Source: CAZMUN01 sp964569815
GTDB lineage: Archaea; Iainarchaeota; Iainarchaeia; Iainarchaeales; GCA-2688035
NCBI GenBank assembly: GCA_964569815.1
Contig: CAZMUN010000014.1
Coordinates: 1-27,532, forward strand
DNA length: 27,532 nt
Direction: 5' to 3'
The notes below the pieces were generated by a model. That model searched no databases. It was not told where the DNA came from and was given only the letters and a program-made list of their open reading frames with translations. The position numbers and the translations under genes are program-made. Positions 5,230 through 12,103 of the stretch are shown piece after piece (position 1 is the first letter of the stretch; each line of letters opens with the position of its first letter).

Positions 5230-6369
5230 TTAGCTTTTTAGCGCTTTTCCGATTACTGGCGCGATTTGTTTTGATTCAAGGAAAAGGCCGTCGTGGCCTT
5301 TTGGGGACAGGATTTTGTTGAAGCTTGATTTGACGCCTGCTGCAAGAAGCTGTTTGTGGAGGGAAATGGTATCAGCTGGAAGGAAAAGCTGGTCTGAGTT
5401 GATGGAAAGGAATGAAAAGGCTGTGGAGGAGCCGGAGAAGGCGTTTTCAATGCTGCCAAAGTCTTTTTCCAGGTCAAAGGTGTCAATGGCCTTGCTTAGG
5501 TAAATGTAAGAATTTGGGTCAAAGCGCTTGCAAAACTTTTTTCCCTGGTGGTCAAGATAGCTTTCAACCTGGTACTGCAGGCCTAAACTGACATGGTCTT
5601 TGAATTTGCCCAAAGGCTTTCTTCCAAACTTTTGGTCCAAAACCAGCTGGTTGAGGTAGGAAATGTGGCCGATTTGCCTTGCAATGCTAAGGCCTTTTTC
5701 AGGAAAGCTTTTTCCATGATAGCGGCCAAAACTCCAGCAGGGGTCAAGCATTATGGCCTGCCTTGCAATATGGTTCAAGGCAAGGTAGTGGGCGGAAACC
5801 TTGTGTGAGGCGCCCAAAACAATTGCCTTTTCCGCAAAATTCCTCTGCAGTGCAACGGTCTGCAAAGTTAACAGGCCGCCAATGCTTGCACCCACAATGG
5901 CCTTAAGCCTGTGCAAGCCTATTTTGCCAAGAAAACCAAGTGTAACCTTTGCCATGTCCTTGATGAAAAAGCCTGGAAACCGAAGCCCGTATTCTGTTCC
6001 AGTGTAAGGGTCTTTTGAGGCAGGCCCAGTTGAGCCATAGCAGCCTCCAAAATGGTCAGGGCATACTACAAAAAATTTTTTGGTGTCAACTGGCTTTCCT
6101 TGCCCAACGATTTCAGGCCACCAGCCCTGCAGTGCCCTTTTTCCAAGGTTTTCTGAAGCAGGCTGTGGAGTGGCAGTCAAAGTGGGGAAGACAAGGACAG
6201 CGTTGTCCTTTGCCTTGTTGAGCTTTCCAAAGGCCTTGTAGGCTACGTTTATTGGGCCAAACCTTGCCCCTGATTCCAGGGTAAAGCCAAAGGCCCTTGA
6301 AACTTGGGCAGTTTGTACGCCAGGCAGTTCCACGGCAGAATCAATGGTGTCTCCAATGCCAAAGCCCAT
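5230..6369 (-). CDS. metX: Homoserine O-acetyltransferase-like alpha/beta hydrolase (MetX)
   Basis: This 379-aa protein shows the MetX family run: FGPINVAYKAFGKLN, a GWWPEIVGQGKPVDT block, GGCYGSTGPASKDPYTG, and a nucleophile elbow GASIGG with S162. The acid D326 lies in INSDQLFLP and the base H359 in GHDGLFLE. MetX transfers acetyl from acetyl-CoA to homoserine (some relatives use succinyl-CoA or serine) on the way to methionine. The elbow is GASIGG rather than the usual GGS-x-GG, so substrate choice is uncertain. The frame is open to an ATG at 6483, but that would overlap uppP and the family N-terminus begins near MGFGIGDTIDSA, so ATG 6369 is preferred. It is divergent from uppP across about 100 bp, and no sulfhydrylase gene is nearby. 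Confidence 0.85.
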   Translation of the reverse strand: MGFGIGDTIDSAVELPGVQTAQVSRAFGFTLESGARFGPINVAYKAFGKLNKAKDNAVLVFPTLTATPQPASENLGKRALQGWWPEIVGQGKPVDTKKFFVVCPDHFGGCYGSTGPASKDPYTGTEYGLRFPGFFIKDMAKVTLGFLGKIGLHRLKAIVGASIGGLLTLQTVALQRNFAEKAIVLGASHKVSAHYLALNHIARQAIMLDPCWSFGRYHGKSFPEKGLSIARQIGHISYLNQLVLDQKFGRKPLGKFKDHVSLGLQYQVESYLDHQGKKFCKRFDPNSYIYLSKAIDTFDLEKDFGSIENAFSGSSTAFSFLSINSDQLFLPADTISLHKQLLAAGVKSSFNKILSPKGHDGLFLESKQIAPVIGKALKS

Positions 6370-6468
6370 ACAATAAAACCAGTATTCTGAAATAAATAAT
6401 GAACTGAAAACAATATTCTGAAAAGAATAGGGGTCCTGGGTTAAATTAAGTTCCGCCCTTACCAGGTT

Positions 6469-7215
6469 ATGAATTTGGTTCAAGCCATTGCCTTGGGCGT
6501 TTTGCAGGGAATTGCAGAATGGCTTCCAGTAAGCAGCCAGGGCCAGACAATGGTTGTGTCAATGCATGTTTTTGGAATTTCGGCAGAAGCCGCTTTGGGG
6601 TACGCAATTTTTTTGCATGTTGGGACACTTGTTGCTGCAACCATCTATTTTCGAAAAGAGGTTTTGGAAATGCTGCAGGGAAAGAGCCAAAAAACCGCGA
6701 AATTCGTTGCGTTTGCCTTGCTTGGGACAGCAGTTACTGCCTTTCCAGCATACCTGTTTCTTAAGGCAGCTGTAGCAAGTCCTTTTCTTTTAATGCTTGT
6801 TATTGGCATTGCACTGGTTTTCACAGGCATGCTTCAGCTCAAAAAAAAGCCTGCGAAAGCAAGCGAGGGTTCACCGCACGGCCTTTTAACTGGCTTGGCC
6901 CAAGGGCTTTCAGCAATTCCAGGGGTAAGCAGGAGCGGAATAACAACCGCGGCTTTGCTTTTTCAGGGCTTTGAACCGGAAAAGGCTTTCAGGCTTTCAT
7001 TCATTTTAAGCATTCCCTCTGTGCTGGTTGCAGAGCTTGCATTTGGGTTGGCTGAAGGCATTTCCATCGGGCCCGAGGCACTGGTTTCCGTGTTGGCTGC
7101 GGCAGTAGCAGGCTATGCATCTATCGCGGTTTTGCTCAGGCTTGCAAGAAAAATAAACTTTGCCTTTTTTTGCATTGCCTTTGGATTGCTTTACTTGGGC
7201 TTGGCTTTTGTTTAA
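6469..7215 (+). CDS. uppP: Undecaprenyl-diphosphatase-like (UppP/BacA) membrane enzyme
   Basis: This 248-aa multi-pass membrane protein has the two UppP signatures: QGIAEWLPVSSQGQ (residues 13-26, with the catalytic Glu region and SS) and PGVSRSGITT (151-160, phosphate-binding Ser/Arg). The family dephosphorylates C55 polyprenyl diphosphate. In archaea the likely substrate is a dolichyl or related polyprenyl diphosphate used for glycan transfer (inference). About seven or eight hydrophobic spans are visible and the length is close to normal. The first motif has SQGQ where bacteria have SSGH. The ATG at 6469 is the first Met, shortly after the divergent metX promoter region. Confidence 0.9.
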   Translation: MNLVQAIALGVLQGIAEWLPVSSQGQTMVVSMHVFGISAEAALGYAIFLHVGTLVAATIYFRKEVLEMLQGKSQKTAKFVAFALLGTAVTAFPAYLFLKAAVASPFLLMLVIGIALVFTGMLQLKKKPAKASEGSPHGLLTGLAQGLSAIPGVSRSGITTAALLFQGFEPEKAFRLSFILSIPSVLVAELAFGLAEGISIGPEALVSVLAAAVAGYASIAVLLRLARKINFAFFCIAFGLLYLGLAFV

Positions 7216-7251
7216 AAAAAGTTTTAAGTTTAAACTAGCAGGTGGTTTTTA

Positions 7252-7671
7252 ATGGAAGAATGCATTTTCTGCAAAATAGTGAAAGGCAGCATACCAAGCA
7301 CAAAACTTTACGAGGATGACAAGGTTTTGAGCTTTTTGGACATTCAGCCGGCTGCAAAGGGCCATGCTCTGGTCATACCAAAAAGCCATTGCAGGCTTCT
7401 TTTGGATGTGCCGCATGAAGAGCTTGAAGCAGTCATTGAAGCAGTGCAGAAGGTTGCTTCTGCTTTAATGGTTTCAGAGCCAGGCGTGCAAGGCTTTAAC
7501 GTAATCCAGTCAAATGGAAAAGAAGCAGGCCAGGTCATTCCGCACGTGCACTTTCATGTTGTCCCAAGAAGAAAAAACGACAGCCTTTCCTTTGAATGGC
7601 AGCGTGGCAAAGCCGAATTAGAGGAATTGAAAAAATACGCGGAAATGGTAAAGGAAAAAATGGGGCAATGA
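7252..7671 (+). CDS. HIT-family nucleotide hydrolase
   Basis: This 139-aa protein opens with CIFCKIVKGSIPSTKLYEDD, which has a C4/C7 zinc pair and is typical of the HIT branch. It has QSNGKEAGQVIPHVHFHVVPR with the histidine triad at 98-102. HIT proteins hydrolyse nucleoside phosphoramidates or dinucleotides such as Ap4A, with the second triad histidine as nucleophile. The length is standard. A GGTGG motif lies upstream of the ATG and a TATA-like TTTAAGTTTAAAC before it. One base separates its stop from the next start, so a shared transcript is likely. Confidence 0.92.
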   Translation: MEECIFCKIVKGSIPSTKLYEDDKVLSFLDIQPAAKGHALVIPKSHCRLLLDVPHEELEAVIEAVQKVASALMVSEPGVQGFNVIQSNGKEAGQVIPHVHFHVVPRRKNDSLSFEWQRGKAELEELKKYAEMVKEKMGQ

Positions 7672-7672
7672 G

Positions 7673-7888
7673 ATGAGAAAACGGGCCACAAAAAGAAAGG
7701 GAAAAAATCCGAACCGGGCTTTGAAGGCAGACTTGCGTGAAATGCGAGCCATTGATTTAAGGATTGGAGACCTTGAAGCCAAAAGCAAAAGAGGGCCTCT
7801 TACCACAAGGCAGAAAGAGCTTTTGGAAGAATGGAAAAGAATGAAGCGAGCTGTCAGGTTTGACATGTCTGCAAAGAAAAACAGCTAA
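7673..7888 (+). CDS. Small basic hypothetical protein, 71 aa
   Basis: The ATG at 7673 begins directly after the HIT stop at 7671. The product is strongly basic at the N-terminus (MRKRATKRKGKN) and continues as charged helices (ALKADLREMRAIDLRIGDLE, then TTRQKELLEEWKRMKRAVRFDM). It has no Cys and no membrane span. It looks like a small helical nucleic-acid-binding protein, but I know no family. Its end overlaps by four bases the 3' end of the converging metG gene at 7885. Confidence 0.6.
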   Translation: MRKRATKRKGKNPNRALKADLREMRAIDLRIGDLEAKSKRGPLTTRQKELLEEWKRMKRAVRFDMSAKKNS

Positions 7889-9367
7889 ATTTTTTTGAAA
7901 AGGACAGGGCCTTTCCTTACCTTTGTTCCCGGTTTAAGCAAGTTAAAGTCACATTCTTTGAGCAGGCCCTGTTTGACGCCCAGCTGGGAATTGATTTTTT
8001 CGCTTGTGCTTGGAACAAATGGCTGGAGAAGAATTGAAATAATGCGGATGCTGTCTGCAAGCGAATAGAGAACTGTTTCTAGTTCTTTGCCTTTCAGCTT
8101 CCAGGGCTCTTTTTCGTTCACAAATTGGTTGCAGGCGCTTACAAATGCAAAAATTTCGGAAGAAGCATGGTGCAATTCAAGCTTTTGCATGTGCTCCTCA
8201 ATCTTTTCAAGTTTAAGGTTTTTCTGCAAGGCAGGATCTGTTTTTGCGTTTGGAATCTTGCCTCCAAGGTTTTTTTCAATCAAAACAATGGTCCTGTTAA
8301 CCAAGTTTCCCAAGCCGTTGGCAAGCTCGTTGTTAAGCCTGTCTTTCAAAGCCTGCTCTGAAAAGTTGCCGTCCTGGCCAAAAGGAATCTCCCTTAGGAG
8401 AAAGTAGCGCACTGCATCCGCAGTATAGCGGTCTGCAAGCTCAATCGGGTCAATTACCGTTCCCTTGCTTTTGCTCATTTTTTCTCCAGAGTCGGTGTTA
8501 ATGAAGCCGTGCACGAAAACCGTTTTTGGCAAAGGTATTCCGGCAGCCACGAGTATGGAGAACCAGATGGCGGTGTGGTGCCAGAGAATGTCCTTGCCAA
8601 TCAAGTGGATGTCGGCCGGCCAGAATTTTTTGAACTTTTCATCTTTTGGGTAGCCTATTCCTGAAATGTAGTTAAGCAAAGCGTCCATCCACACGTACTG
8701 TGTGTGTTTCTTGTCTATTGGAACAGGAATCCCCCAGGGAACATTGACCCTGCTGACACTGAGGTCATTAAGGCCTTCTTTGACGCGGTTTATTATCTCC
8801 GTTCTCTTGCCCTCCGGAAGAACTGAAGCGCTGGTTTTTTCAAGGTAATCAAGAACAGGCCTGCTGTAATTTGACATCTTGAAGAAATAGGATTCCTCTG
8901 AAACCCATTCTGCCTTTTTGCCGTGTGTCGGGCAGTTCCCGTTTTCCAAATCCTTTTCAGTGTAAAAGGTTTCGCATTCCGGGCAGTACCAGCCAGAGTA
9001 CTTCCCAAGGCATATTGCTCCCTTGTCATGGATTTTTTTGAAAATTTCCTGCGAAACCTTTACATGGTCAGGGTCAGTGGTGCGGATAAAGCGGTTGTTG
9101 CTTATTTCAAGCTTTTCGCAGAGGTTTTTGAAGAAGACAACCATCTCATCCACGTATTTTTCAGGGCTTTTTCCCGCTTCCTTTGCCTTTTTGGCTATTT
9201 TGCTGCCGTGCTCATCCGTTCCTGTAAGAAAAAACACCTCTTCTCCCAAAAGGCGGTGCCATCTTGCAATGCAGTCGGCCGTTATTTTCTCATAGGCGTG
9301 GCCGAAGATGGGGCTTACTGGAAGGGTAATCAATTGCCGTTGTGATATAAAACTTTCCTGCTGCCAT
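7885..9367 (-). CDS. metG: Methionyl-tRNA synthetase, frame broken in the HIGH motif
   Basis: The uninterrupted frame (7885-9333) lacks the family N-terminus. ATG 9367, preceded by GGAGGTGA, encodes MAAGKFYITTAIDYPSSKPHL, which matches the MetRS start up to the HIGH signature. One extra base at 9304 then shifts the frame, and GHAYEKITADCIARW follows. Repaired, the protein is about 493 aa, a usual short MetRS length. It has TGTDEHG, a zinc knuckle CPECETFYTEKDLENGNCPTHG, a VWMDALLNYISG block and KMSKSKG. It charges tRNA-Met and is essential, so the extra base is a sequencing or assembly error, a real lesion with another metG copy, or a recoding site. The start region lies inside the 3' end of the endonuclease gene upstream. 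Confidence 0.85.
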
Positions 9368-10550
9368 AAACCGCTTCACCTCCTTGTGTGTTCATTCGTT
9401 GCAAAACATTCTCTTTTGCTTTTTCCATATCTCGAACTCTTTTCTTATGCTTTAAATAAGGTTCAAGTTTTTTAAATAATCTAAGCAGAGAATCTTTATA
9501 ATTAATGCTTATTCTCCAAAAATCATTATGGTTAACAACCCCCCTACGAGTATATCCTTTGGGAGATTCAAGTCTTATATTGGTCTTTATTTTTAAAGCA
9601 TTCAATTTATCATAGATATGCTTCAGAATGTTTTTGTCATACGAGCCAAGTCTGTATCTAGCTCGCCCACTATATACCCCGATGTTGCCCTCTGCATCAG
9701 TATAACCTGCAAGAAATGAGAAGAAGTTCTCGTTTGAGTCCAGAATCCATTTAGAGAGTTTGTCCTCCTTGGGTTCTAGGAAAGAAAAAGAGTTATTTAA
9801 TATGCAGGAGAATGAAAACGTTCCTTTAGAAGCTGATGTTTGCACATGAGCATATTTTTCAAAAAGAGAACACATCAATTCCAGTTGTTCTCGCTTTGTA
9901 GTGCTAGAGTTAAGACCAATAGAGTAGATACTTCTTCTTTTCCCGTGAATGTCTCCAAGTCTAAAGCCTATTAGATAAGCTTTCTCAATAGGGTTGTTAG
10001 AAAAGTCTCGTCGTTCGTATATCATACCTGCTTCAGAAGCATTCCTTTTTCGCAACTCGAATTTGTTTAGTTTGTTAGAAATTACCCAAGGAGAGCAACC
10101 AAGTAATTCCGCTATCCTACTCTGCGAAAACTTTTTGTTTAGATAGAGATGATGGAGTTGCTGCCGCCCTATTTGACACCTTGCCAGCTTTCTTTTTTGA
10201 ATCTTATACTCTTCGAGTCTGTGCCAAATTGTTGCATGCCCACAACCTAGTTCTTTTGCAATCCTGCTTATAGAATACTTTTTGTTGAGATACAGTTCTT
10301 CAAGAAGTTCCCTTGAGAAAACTTTCTTTTTCTTAGGATTCCTTCTTTTTATCCCAAACGCTTTTAACTTGGAGCCAATGGTGGTGTCCCAACAATTGTA
10401 ACGCTTTGCTATTGTATAGGTCGAAAGCTTCTGCCTAACATACAGCTCTTCAAGGAATCCTTTTGAAAGTTCGAGTTTCATACCCGCACCACAACAAGAA
10501 GGGCTTTTACCCTTAACCTCTTTTGGATAGAGGAGGCTTCCGGTGTTCAT
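9330..10550 (-). CDS. LAGLIDADG endonuclease with three HTH repeats
   Basis: This 406-aa protein has two LAGLIDADG motifs, AYLIGFRLGD (191-200) and FLAGYTDAEG (279-288), the paired catalytic helices of a monomeric homing endonuclease. Ahead of them are three repeats of about 45 residues, at roughly 34-68, 84-118 and 133-167. They share a LYLNKK-type start, then S-x-SRIA-x-x-L-G-C and a recognition helix, as in DNA-binding HTH modules. No intein splicing blocks are visible: there is no N-terminal Cys block and the HN near the end is not followed by C, S or T. It is therefore free-standing. It ends inside the first codons of metG and starts with ATGA coupling to a 32-aa ORF. A second start (Met24, with GGTG upstream) is possible. 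Confidence 0.85.
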   Translation of the reverse strand: MNTGSLLYPKEVKGKSPSCCGAGMKLELSKGFLEELYVRQKLSTYTIAKRYNCWDTTIGSKLKAFGIKRRNPKKKKVFSRELLEELYLNKKYSISRIAKELGCGHATIWHRLEEYKIQKRKLARCQIGRQQLHHLYLNKKFSQSRIAELLGCSPWVISNKLNKFELRKRNASEAGMIYERRDFSNNPIEKAYLIGFRLGDIHGKRRSIYSIGLNSSTTKREQLELMCSLFEKYAHVQTSASKGTFSFSCILNNSFSFLEPKEDKLSKWILDSNENFFSFLAGYTDAEGNIGVYSGRARYRLGSYDKNILKHIYDKLNALKIKTNIRLESPKGYTRRGVVNHNDFWRISINYKDSLLRLFKKLEPYLKHKKRVRDMEKAKENVLQRMNTQGGEAVYGSRKVLYHNGN

Positions 10551-10645
10551 GTAAACCCGTCTCCTTTCATGTGCTTTAATATTTCGTCAAAACTGAAGCC
10601 GTTTCCGAAAGGGCTTCTTTTTTCTTCTGTAATTGAAAAACTCAT
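10547..10645 (-). CDS. 32-aa ORF upstream of the endonuclease
   Basis: ATG 10645 follows a strong GGAGGTGA site (six bases upstream) and opens MSFSITEEKRSPFGNGFSF, ending KHMKGDGFT at TGA 10547-10549. Its stop overlaps the ATG of the endonuclease gene, which implies coupled translation. The ribosome binding site resembles the one before metG. It may be a leader peptide, a genuine micro-protein, or the 5' remnant of a gene cut by the endonuclease insertion. No family is recognised. Confidence 0.45.
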   Translation of the reverse strand: MSFSITEEKRSPFGNGFSFDEILKHMKGDGFT

Positions 10646-10668
10646 TCAGCATCACCTCCATTTAGAAT

Positions 10669-10786
10669 GAATTTTTTCTGGGACGTCTCTGCTGCTTTTG
10701 GATGCATTAAACATTTAGGCGCAACCGACCTGCCGAAGGCAGGGAAATGTTTAAGCCGAGAAAAGCAGAGTCCTAAGAAAAAATTC
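10669..10786. repeat. 118-nt imperfect long hairpin
   Basis: The outer arms GAATTTTTTCT (10669-10679) and AGAAAAAATTC (10776-10786) are exact inverted repeats. Further paired blocks follow inward: TCTGCT with AGCAGA, TTAAACATTT with AAATGTTTAA, and CCTGCC-GAA-GGCAGG at the tip. It lies about 25 nt upstream of the 32-aa ORF's start, in the 5' region of the endonuclease/metG operon. A structured leader, a folded ncRNA or a MITE-like insertion are all possible. Confidence 0.65.
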
Positions 10787-10884
10787 GGAAGTGAAGGTGA
10801 TGAGAGCTTTTGAAAGAGGGTATTTAAATTAATTTGGGAAGTTTTGGAAGTTATTTTTTGGGGAAAAAGATCTAGGCTTTGACC

Positions 10885-10936
10885 TTCCAATAAGATAAAC
10901 TATATATATGTGTGCTAGCCTTTATTGCTTGTAATG
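10885..10936 (+). promoter_or_regulatory. TATA region before the secreted protein gene
   Basis: AACTATATATATG at about 10898-10910 lies roughly 25-35 nt before ATG 10934, placing it in the right range for a transcript that starts close to the gene. No clear Shine-Dalgarno is seen, so initiation may be leaderless. Confidence 0.5.
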
Positions 10937-11443
10937 AAGCGGTTATTGGTTTTGCTTACGGTTTTACTTTTTTCAGCTACTGTTTGGGCTGATATTGGCC
11001 CAAGCCCGAGCTATTCCTTTGAAATAACCAATGCGGGAGATTACCCGGATTATGCTTTCTTCTATAAGGGTGTTATTCACAGGGACCTGGCTTTAGTTGA
11101 AGGCAGTGAAGGCGTTTACAAGTTTGATACGGTCATAACATTTTATGCTGTTTCAAAAGAAAACCCTTTGTCAACTCAGCCCTTAATTCGTGAAGGAGCA
11201 GACTTTGAAGAGGTTGCTTCCCAAAGTGTTGTTTCGCCAGAAGTTCATCTGAATGCAGGCCATACTGTTTACAGGGTTTCATCTTTTGACCCTGAGGCGA
11301 AGACAATGTCGCTTTCTGTTCAGAGCAATGCTCCGGATTTAATTTACCCGATTGAGGCCTTTATTTTTTCACCGCTTGTTTTGCTAGCCCCCATAATTGC
11401 AGTGGTTCTCATAGTCTGGTTTGTTAAAAGGTCAAAGAAATGA
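10934..11443 (+). CDS. Secreted, C-terminally membrane-anchored protein
   Basis: This 169-aa product has a clear signal peptide (MKRLLVLLTVLLFSATVWA, cut likely after A19) and an ectodomain of mixed beta character (DIGPSPSYSFEITNAGDYPDYAFFYKG and on). A C-terminal hydrophobic span (about 143-164) ends in the basic tail FVKRSKK. It would be anchored with the bulk outside. The frame is open from a TTG at 10925, but ATG 10934 begins the canonical signal sequence. It overlaps the following membrane-protein gene by four bases, so the two probably work together. I recognise no domain. Confidence 0.75.
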   Translation: MKRLLVLLTVLLFSATVWADIGPSPSYSFEITNAGDYPDYAFFYKGVIHRDLALVEGSEGVYKFDTVITFYAVSKENPLSTQPLIREGADFEEVASQSVVSPEVHLNAGHTVYRVSSFDPEAKTMSLSVQSNAPDLIYPIEAFIFSPLVLLAPIIAVVLIVWFVKRSKK

Positions 11444-11769
11444 TTTCTGGTTATGCTGCTTTTTTCTTGGCATTTGTTTTTACGAATTTCTTGGAATTTT
11501 TTCCGCTTAATTTTTTGGTAAAAAAGCCATTTTGGGAAAAGCTCGCCGTACTTTTTCTGATAAACGCTGTAACACTGCCAATCCTTTGGCTGGTTTTGCC
11601 CTTCTTCTTTAGTCATTACCTACAGGCTTTTGTTGTTGCAGAGTTTCTTGTACTGGTTGCAGAAGTTTTTTTAGTCAGGCTCCTACTGCACCAGTCCCGG
11701 AATGTGGCTCTAAAAGTTTCTGTTGCGATGAATCTGTTATCGGCTCTGGTTGGATTTATTTTTTTATAA
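11440..11769 (+). CDS. Small multi-pass membrane protein
   Basis: This 109-aa very hydrophobic protein has about four spans: residues near 4-25, 35-58, 60-80 and 90-108. It overlaps the secreted-protein gene by ATGA and is followed by a non-coding gap. A membrane subunit paired with an anchored ectodomain is the simplest reading. The family is not recognised. Confidence 0.7.
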   Translation: MISGYAAFFLAFVFTNFLEFFPLNFLVKKPFWEKLAVLFLINAVTLPILWLVLPFFFSHYLQAFVVAEFLVLVAEVFLVRLLLHQSRNVALKVSVAMNLLSALVGFIFL

Positions 11770-12103
11770 CGCCCCCACAAAATTTCCTTTATAACTCGTT
11801 AGGGTATTTAAAGCAATTGCAGTTGAAAGAATTATTCCAAAGCGAATCCAGGGAAAGGATTAGTGGAACCTTGGTTTGCAATCCAAATTAGTCAACAGCC
11901 CGGCAGTTTAGTTTGGCAAGTGCGAAGATATAATTAGTTCAGAGCAGTATTAATAGTGGAAGAAATTTTTTTTTGCCCAACACGATTTCTCCCGGCACAA
12001 AAGCGGACAGCGGAAGCTGCAGGTTAGGGAAATTTACCGGAAAGCCGCTGTCCCAAAGGGGTTTTAAAAGCAGAAAAAACCTGTTTTTTTAGAGGAGAGA
12101 GTT
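11770..12103. other. 334-nt non-coding gap with possible structured RNA
   Basis: No credible ORF is present. Two TATA-like boxes are visible on the plus strand: TATTTAAAG (11805-11813) and GATATAATTA (11927-11936). Downstream of the first, AATCC/GGATT (11845-11849/11857-11861) and TTGG/CCAA form small stems. Downstream of the second, GGACAGCGG (12005-12013) pairs perfectly with CCGCTGTCC (12045-12053). A third TTTTAAAA (about 12062-12069) and a GAGGAGAG ribosome binding site (12093-12100) serve mcm. I could not match the stems to RNase P, SRP, C/D or H/ACA RNAs. It may be a small RNA gene plus the mcm leader. Confidence 0.4.

Noticed and set aside
4946..5321. Several plus-strand ORFs over the tRNA and palindromes
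   Set aside because: They translate the tRNA-Ser gene and its downstream hairpins. The tRNA structure explains the sequence.
6370..6483. N-terminal extension of metX from ATG 6483
   Set aside because: It would overlap the uppP start and adds residues not found in the family.
9330..10550. Intein interrupting metG or another gene
   Set aside because: There is no N-terminal Cys/Ser splicing block. The HN near the end is followed by Gly and a stop, and the protein overlaps metG out of frame instead of joining it.
10642..10890. 82-aa minus-strand ORF
   Set aside because: It runs through the long hairpin and ends across the RBS of the 32-aa ORF. The composition is not protein-like.
11770..12103. 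RNase P, SRP or H/ACA RNA in the gap
   Set aside because: I looked for their conserved blocks (GGAAAGTCC-type, GGAAGG-AGCA, ACA box) and did not find them.
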